From Rhodobiaceae bacterium UBA6963 (lineage in GTDB: Bacteria; Pseudomonadota; Alphaproteobacteria; RS24): 10,705 nt of DNA. A program made the translations under genes and the position numbers. The stretch spans positions 214,780 to 225,484 of the forward strand of contig DJZB01000022.1 in NCBI GenBank assembly GCA_002450335.1, given 5' to 3'. This document shows positions 6,471 through 10,705 of the stretch, piece by piece. Numbering within the stretch: position 1 is the first letter of the stretch; every line of letters begins with the position of its first letter. The notes under the pieces are model-generated. The model was not told the DNA's origin. It ran no database searches and saw only the letters and a list, made by a program, of their open reading frames with translations.

Positions 6471-9422
6471 TTATTCGGCAGCTTTCGCAGTCGTTCTTCG
6501 TGTTTTGGCTGCAAGTTTGGAAGAGGTTTTAGGTTTCTTTAAAAGCTTTGACAAGAATTGACCGGTAAAGCTTGCTTTAACAGTTGCCACTTCTTCCGGT
6601 GTTCCGGACGCAACAATCTCTCCACCGCCATGACCGCCATTAGGACCCAAATCAATTACTTTATCAGCCGTTTTTATCACTTCTAGGTTATGTTCTATCA
6701 CGGCAATCGTATTTCCGGCATCAACCAGTTCGTGCAAAACATCTAGAAGTTTTGCGACATCATGGAAGTGAAGGCCGGTGGTAGGTTCATCCAGAATGTA
6801 AAGTGTCCGGCCTGTGGCACGTTTGGAAAGTTCTTTGGCAAGTTTTACGCGTTGTGCCTCACCACCTGAGAGTGTTGTCGCTTGCTGCCCAACTTTAATA
6901 TACCCAAGCCCGACACGTTGAAGCGTAACCATTTTATCTCTTATAACAGGAACGGCTTTAAAGAAATCTGCAGCCTCATCAACTGTCATGTCCAGAATAT
7001 CGGCAATATTTTTGTCTTTAAATTTAACTTCCAGCGTTTCACGGTTATAGCGCTTGCCGTTACAGACATCACATTCAACATAAACATCAGGCAGGAAGTG
7101 CATCTCAATTTTGATAACACCGTCCCCCTGACAAGCTTCGCAACGTCCACCTTTCACATTGAATGAAAATCGTCCGGGCTTATAACCACGCACTTTTGAC
7201 TCCGGTAAACCGGAAAACCATTCCCTGATTGGCGTAAAGGCGCCTGTGTAAGTTGCCGGATTGGAACGAGGTGTTCTCCCGATAGGTGATTGGTCAATAT
7301 CAATGACCTTGTCGAGATGCTCCAATCCCTCAATAGCTTTATGCGGGGCAGGTAAATCCCGTGCATTGTGAAGTTTTCGCGCGGTTGCTTTATAAAGCGT
7401 ATCTAGCAAGAGTGTTGACTTACCGCCGCCCGACACACCTGTTACGCATGTAAATGTGCCTAAAGGAATATCAGTTGTTACGTTTTTAAGGTTATTGCCA
7501 CTGGCCTCGACAACTTTAAGATGTCGTCCAAGATAAGCTTCACGTCTTTTTAAAGGTACCGGAATAGATTTTGTGCCGGAAAGATATTGCCCTGTCAGGC
7601 TTTTTTTGGCGCTTTTGATTTTTGCGGGAGTGCCTTCAGCAATAATTTCACCGCCATGCACACCGGCACCGGGTCCAATGTCAACCACATAGTCTGCGGC
7701 AAGAATGGCATCTTCATCGTGCTCGACAATAATTACTGTATTACCCAGATCACGAAGTCGTGTCAGTGTCTCCAACAGCCGGGCATTGTCGCGTTGGTGT
7801 AAGCCGATTGAGGGTTCATCCAGAACATAGAGCACACCTGTCAGGCCTGACCCGATTTGTGACGCCAGGCGAATACGTTGACTTTCGCCACCTGATAGCG
7901 TCCCTGAATTACGAGAAAGAGTGAGGTAATCAAGCCCGACATCATTCAGGAATTTTAACCTCTCTCGAATTTCTTTAAGTATACGCGACGCAATTTCGGC
8001 CTGTTTTGAATTGAGATGTTTGTCCAACCCAGCAAACCATTTATCTGCATCAAGAATGGACATCTCAACAACTTCGCCAATATGCAATTTAGCGATTTTA
8101 ACTGCCAGAGCCTCTGGCTTAAGACGAAAGCCGTCACATACGTCACAATCGGTCTTGGATTGAAATTTTTCAATTTCCTCACGCATCCAAGCACTGTCAG
8201 TCTCGCGGTAGCGACGCTCCAGGTTTCCAACAACCCCTTCAAATGGTTTTGTTGTTTTGAAGCTACGCGTTCCATCATCATAAGTGAATTTCACGGGTTC
8301 TTTATTGCTTCCGTAAAGAATGCTGTTTTGTGCCGCGGCATCAAGGTCATGCCACGGATCATTCATTGAAAACCCGTAATGCTCTGCAAGGCTTTCAAGA
8401 GTTTGGGTGTAATAAGGCGAAGATGTACCGGATTTTGCCCATGGGACAATCGCGCCTTTTCTTAGGGACAATGTCTGGTCAGGCACAATGGCTTCAGGGT
8501 CTATAAAAAATTGCGTCCCAAGACCGTCACAGCTAGGGCAGGCGCCAAACGGATTGTTAAAGGAGAATAATCGCGGTTCGATTTCGTCAATTGTAAATCC
8601 AGACACTGGGCAAGCGAAACGCGAGGAAAATACAATTTTCTCTGGCTCGGCTTCTTTTTTACCATCTGCCATTTCAGCAACTGCAATCCCATCAGTAAGT
8701 TGCAGGGCAATTTCCATACTGTCGGCGAGCCGGTTGCCGAGGTCTGGCTTAACGACAATGCGGTCAACAACCACATCAATGTCGTGTTTAAACTTCTTGT
8801 CGAGCGTCGGCACGTCAGAGATTTCATAATACGTTCCATCAATCTTGACGCGTTGAAATCCTCGTTTCTGTAACTCTGCAAAATCTTTGCGGTATTCTCC
8901 TTTACGCCCGCGTACAATCGGAGCGAGCAGATAAAGTCTGGTGCCTTCAGGGAGTGCCATGATGCGGTCAACCATCTGGCTGACAGTCTGACTTTCAATC
9001 GGCAGTCCTGTCGCCGGTGAATAAGGAATACCAACTCGGGCAAATAATAGACGTAAATAGTCATAAATCTCTGTAACTGTGCCAACAGTTGAACGTGGAT
9101 TTTTTGAGGTTGTTTTTTGTTCAATCGAAATAGCCGGGGATAAACCATCAATCTGGTCTACATCCGGCTTTTGCATCATTTCCAAAAACTGCCGAGCATA
9201 GGCTGAAAGGCTTTCGACGTAACGCCGTTGACCTTCTGCATAGATTGTATCAAAAGCCAGTGAGCTTTTACCGGAACCCGAGAGACCCGTAATCACAATC
9301 ATCTTATCACGTGGCAGGACGATAGAAATATCTTTGAGATTATGTTCGCGTGCACCGACAATGTTGATGTTTTTGGCCTGTATTGGGGCAGGAATAGAGG
9401 CTGATTTACGTTTTGCGGGCAT
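6471..9422 (-). CDS. uvrA: Excinuclease ABC subunit A, UvrA
   Basis: UvrA is the damage-recognition ATPase of nucleotide excision repair; as a dimer it finds bulky lesions and loads UvrB. The product is 983 residues with two ABC modules. Module 1 has Walker A GLSGSGKS (46-53), signature LSGGESQR (about 505-515) and Walker B YVLDEPS (about 534). Module 2 has GVSGGGKST (about 660), LSGGEAQR (about 853) and YILDEPTTGLH (about 876). Zinc-type pairs are seen at CPSC (about 295), CDVC (about 426), CEAC (about 762) and CDVC (about 784). The first zinc site has CPVSG where E. coli has CPICG, so one cysteine is Ser; I recall this as common in alphaproteobacteria. The C-terminus is a Lys/Thr/Ala-rich basic tail. 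ATG 9422 is preferred over a TTG at 9482 because the shorter form starts close to the conserved GAREHNLK; its ribosome binding site is weak. It is divergent from ssb. Confidence 0.97.
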   Translation of the reverse strand: MPAKRKSASIPAPIQAKNINIVGAREHNLKDISIVLPRDKMIVITGLSGSGKSSLAFDTIYAEGQRRYVESLSAYARQFLEMMQKPDVDQIDGLSPAISIEQKTTSKNPRSTVGTVTEIYDYLRLLFARVGIPYSPATGLPIESQTVSQMVDRIMALPEGTRLYLLAPIVRGRKGEYRKDFAELQKRGFQRVKIDGTYYEISDVPTLDKKFKHDIDVVVDRIVVKPDLGNRLADSMEIALQLTDGIAVAEMADGKKEAEPEKIVFSSRFACPVSGFTIDEIEPRLFSFNNPFGACPSCDGLGTQFFIDPEAIVPDQTLSLRKGAIVPWAKSGTSSPYYTQTLESLAEHYGFSMNDPWHDLDAAAQNSILYGSNKEPVKFTYDDGTRSFKTTKPFEGVVGNLERRYRETDSAWMREEIEKFQSKTDCDVCDGFRLKPEALAVKIAKLHIGEVVEMSILDADKWFAGLDKHLNSKQAEIASRILKEIRERLKFLNDVGLDYLTLSRNSGTLSGGESQRIRLASQIGSGLTGVLYVLDEPSIGLHQRDNARLLETLTRLRDLGNTVIIVEHDEDAILAADYVVDIGPGAGVHGGEIIAEGTPAKIKSAKKSLTGQYLSGTKSIPVPLKRREAYLGRHLKVVEASGNNLKNVTTDIPLGTFTCVTGVSGGGKSTLLLDTLYKATARKLHNARDLPAPHKAIEGLEHLDKVIDIDQSPIGRTPRSNPATYTGAFTPIREWFSGLPESKVRGYKPGRFSFNVKGGRCEACQGDGVIKIEMHFLPDVYVECDVCNGKRYNRETLEVKFKDKNIADILDMTVDEAADFFKAVPVIRDKMVTLQRVGLGYIKVGQQATTLSGGEAQRVKLAKELSKRATGRTLYILDEPTTGLHFHDVAKLLDVLHELVDAGNTIAVIEHNLEVIKTADKVIDLGPNGGHGGGEIVASGTPEEVATVKASFTGQFLSKLLKKPKTSSKLAAKTRRTTAKAAE

Positions 9423-9625
9423 TTGGGTGTTTGACCTATCTTTATATAACTCAGGAGTTAGTTCACATCCTAACACGAGCAATATTTTATTATGTCGCCA
9501 CTGACCATTGTTTAACGATTTTAGTTGAAAATTAAAATAAGTTTTCCACAGGAATGCAATGTTTGAGGTGATACTTTGAGCCGAGTCATCACTAAATTCA
9601 AAATGTAATAATGATCGGAGAAAAA
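9423..9625. promoter_or_regulatory. Divergent uvrA/ssb intergenic region
   Basis: These 203 AT-rich bases must hold promoters for both uvrA (leftward) and ssb (rightward). A weak ssb candidate is TTGAGC (9576-9581), a 17-base spacer and CAAAAT (9599-9604), each matching the consensus at four of six. For uvrA, the - strand reads TTATATAAA around 9442-9450, a possible -10, without a clear -35. I looked for SOS boxes of the alphaproteobacterial GTTC-N7-GTTC or GAAC-N7-GAAC type and of the CTG-N10-CAG type and found none; a single GTTC sits at 9461-9464. A GGAG (9617-9620) serves ssb. Confidence 0.45.
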
Positions 9626-10093
9626 ATGGCTGGTAGCATTAATAAAGTTATTCTCGTCGGTAATCTGGGCGCTGACCCGGAGATTCGTCAAACCAAAGAC
9701 GGCAGACCTATTGCCAATCTCAGTATTGCGACGGGCGAAAGCTGGAAAGATAAAAATACCGGCGAAAGAAGAGAAAAAACAGAATGGCACCGTGTTGTAA
9801 TTTTCAGCGAAGGGCTTGCAAAAATTGCTGAGCAATACCTTCGTAAAGGCTCTAAAGTTTATATTGAAGGCCAACTTCAGACACGAAAATGGCAGGATCA
9901 AAACGGTCAAGATAAATACACAACCGAAGTTGTGTTGCAGGGGTACAGCAGTAATTTGACTATGCTCGACAGTCGTCAGAGTGGCGGCGATTTTGCCGGA
10001 AGCTCAACTGGAAATGTTAGCTCCGGTGGTGGGGGTGATAGTTTACCTGCCTCTTCTTCCGGTGGTGATATGGATGGCGACATTCCATTTTAA
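9626..10093 (+). CDS. ssb: Single-stranded DNA-binding protein SSB
   Basis: SSB coats single-stranded DNA during replication, repair and recombination and recruits partner proteins through its C-terminal tip. The product is 155 residues. The OB-fold spans about 1-112 (MAGSINKVILVGNLGADPEIR, NLSIATGESWKDKNTGE, TEWHRVVIF, YLRKGSKVYIEGQLQTRKW). A Gly/Ser-rich flexible linker follows, then the acidic tip DMDGDIPF, the classic ...D-I-P-F end. An ATG at 9611 would add five residues; ATG 9626 is chosen because GGAG (9617-9620) lies 5 bp upstream of it. It is transcribed away from uvrA and towards gyrA, an order I recall in other alphaproteobacteria. The linker DNA is rich in GGTGG repeats. Confidence 0.97.
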   Translation: MAGSINKVILVGNLGADPEIRQTKDGRPIANLSIATGESWKDKNTGERREKTEWHRVVIFSEGLAKIAEQYLRKGSKVYIEGQLQTRKWQDQNGQDKYTTEVVLQGYSSNLTMLDSRQSGGDFAGSSTGNVSSGGGGDSLPASSSGGDMDGDIPF

Positions 10094-10140
10094 CCTATTG
10101 ATTTACAGATAAGTTTTCTGTTTTCTATCGCAGGGAATTA

Positions 10141-10170
10141 TTGCGACTCATAGCTATAAAATGCTATAAA
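10141..10170 (+). promoter_or_regulatory. Candidate extended -10 promoter for gyrA
   Basis: TTGCGA (10141-10146, four of six to the -35 consensus), an 18-base spacer and TATAAA (10165-10170, five of six) preceded by TGC, which makes an extended -10. A second overlapping TATAAA lies at 10155-10160, within a short direct repeat GCTATAAAA. Predicted transcription would begin near 10177, giving a leader of about 24 bases before GTG 10201. This suggests gyrA has its own promoter separate from ssb. Confidence 0.5.
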
Positions 10171-10200
10171 AAACCATAGGATTTTTCCTAATAATTTAAC

Positions 10201-10705
10201 GTGGGTAAAGCAAAAAAATTGAACGAAGACTCTGACAATTCCCCTGATGATGAGGTTGAAACTGATACCCTTCCTGAAGATGAAATAGCATCTGATGAAG
10301 CCGGTAGCGGTGGTGATGACGACAGAGAGGATCCTCCGGTAACGGCAAGTGGAGGTGAAGTACCTCCCGATTTTGACGTCAGCCCCATCAACATTGAAGA
10401 TGAGATGCGTACATCTTATCTAGATTATGCAATGAGTGTGATTGTCAGTCGTGCTTTACCTGACGTTAGGGACGGTTTGAAGCCTGTTCACCGTCGCATC
10501 CTGTTTTCGATGAATGAAAACGGCTATGATTTCAATAAACCTTATCGTAAATCGGCGCGCGTTGTCGGTGATGTCATTGGTAAATATCACCCTCATGGTG
10601 ACCAATCAATTTATGACGCACTGGTTCGGATGGCACAGAGCTTTTCGATGCGTTTGCCTCTTTTGGACGGGCAGGGCAATTTTGGATCGATAGACGGGGA
10701 TCCTG
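10201..10705 (+). CDS. gyrA: DNA gyrase subunit A, 3'-truncated by window edge, with acidic N-terminal extension
   Basis: GyrA is the DNA-cleaving subunit of type II topoisomerase gyrase, which introduces negative supercoils. 168 residues are visible. From residue 60 the match to GyrA is unmistakable: VSPINIEDEMRTSYLDYAMSV, then SRALPDVRDGLKPVHRRIL, then SARVVGDVIGKYHPHGD and DGQGNFGSIDGD. The catalytic tyrosine lies beyond the window. Residues 1-59 are an extension of which 21 are Asp or Glu; E. coli GyrA has only seven residues there. In the quinolone-resistance region Gln135 stands at the E. coli Ser83 position, while Asp139 matches Asp87. GTG 10201 is the first usable start after an in-frame TAA (10192-10194). 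Its ribosome binding site is poor: AGGA at 10178-10181 is 19 bases away, within a small hairpin (TAGGA-TTTT-TCCTA). A TTG at 10219 would remove only six residues. Confidence 0.93.
   Translation, partial: MGKAKKLNEDSDNSPDDEVETDTLPEDEIASDEAGSGGDDDREDPPVTASGGEVPPDFDVSPINIEDEMRTSYLDYAMSVIVSRALPDVRDGLKPVHRRILFSMNENGYDFNKPYRKSARVVGDVIGKYHPHGDQSIYDALVRMAQSFSMRLPLLDGQGNFGSIDGDP

Noticed and set aside
8501..9151. Long open frame of 216 codons on the - strand inside uvrA
   Set aside because: It lies in another frame of a clearly conserved uvrA, has no recognisable domain, and is an out-of-frame shadow.
9423..9482. Longer uvrA from a TTG at 9482
   Set aside because: It adds 20 residues unlike UvrA, has no ribosome binding site, and would use a rare start; ATG 9422 gives a normal N-terminus.
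10105..10124. ACAGA / TCTGT stem followed by TTTT after ssb, possible terminator
   Set aside because: Only five AT-rich pairs with a seven-base loop; too weak to call.
1..10705. Mobile element, CRISPR array, tRNA/rRNA or phage genes
   Set aside because: No spaced direct repeats, transposase-like frames, cloverleaf arms or attachment-like duplications were seen; nearly all sequence is accounted for by conserved genes.

Overview
The window looks like a conserved housekeeping stretch of an alphaproteobacterial chromosome. The evidence is the gene set and order (NlpD-like LysM/LytM protein, yajC-secD-secF, a squalene/phytoene-synthase-like pseudoenzyme, trmFO, uvrA, ssb, gyrA) together with alphaproteobacterial sequence signatures such as the UvrA 'CPVSGF' segment and the 'SEPMLG..R.QWWR' block. 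Base composition looks moderate to low for the class, by eye only. A marine group such as SAR116-like or PS1-like bacteria would fit, but this is inference.

Layout. Positions 1-4997 are all on the + strand: the 3' part of an NlpD-like amidase-activator gene (1-596), then yajC (654-980), secD (987-2600) and secF (2613-3533), which encode the SecDF-YajC translocase accessory complex. After 88 bp comes a short five-helix membrane protein of the PuuD/urate-hydroxylase N-terminal family (3622-4227), then a clear Rho-independent terminator (4242-4280) that overlaps a second inverted repeat and a ten-codon mini-ORF. A non-catalytic squalene/phytoene-synthase-like protein of the complex I assembly factor type (4296-4997) follows. 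Converging on it from the - strand are trmFO (5021-6418) and uvrA (6471-9422). A 203-bp divergent intergenic region separates uvrA from ssb (9626-10093, +). After a 107-bp gap with a good extended -10 promoter, gyrA starts at a GTG (10201) and runs off the window end.

How the genes relate. The left block serves the cell envelope (division amidase control, protein export, a membrane redox-type protein, a probable respiratory complex assembly factor). The right block serves nucleic acids (tRNA m5U54 methylation, nucleotide excision repair, single-strand binding, gyrase). I see no mobile element, CRISPR array, tRNA, rRNA or phage gene. I found no evidence for a wholly new system. The points most worth a second look are the overlapping hairpins before the synthase-like gene, the roughly 59-residue acidic N-terminal extension of GyrA with Gln at the Ser83 position, and the stand-alone PuuD-type membrane domain beside secF.
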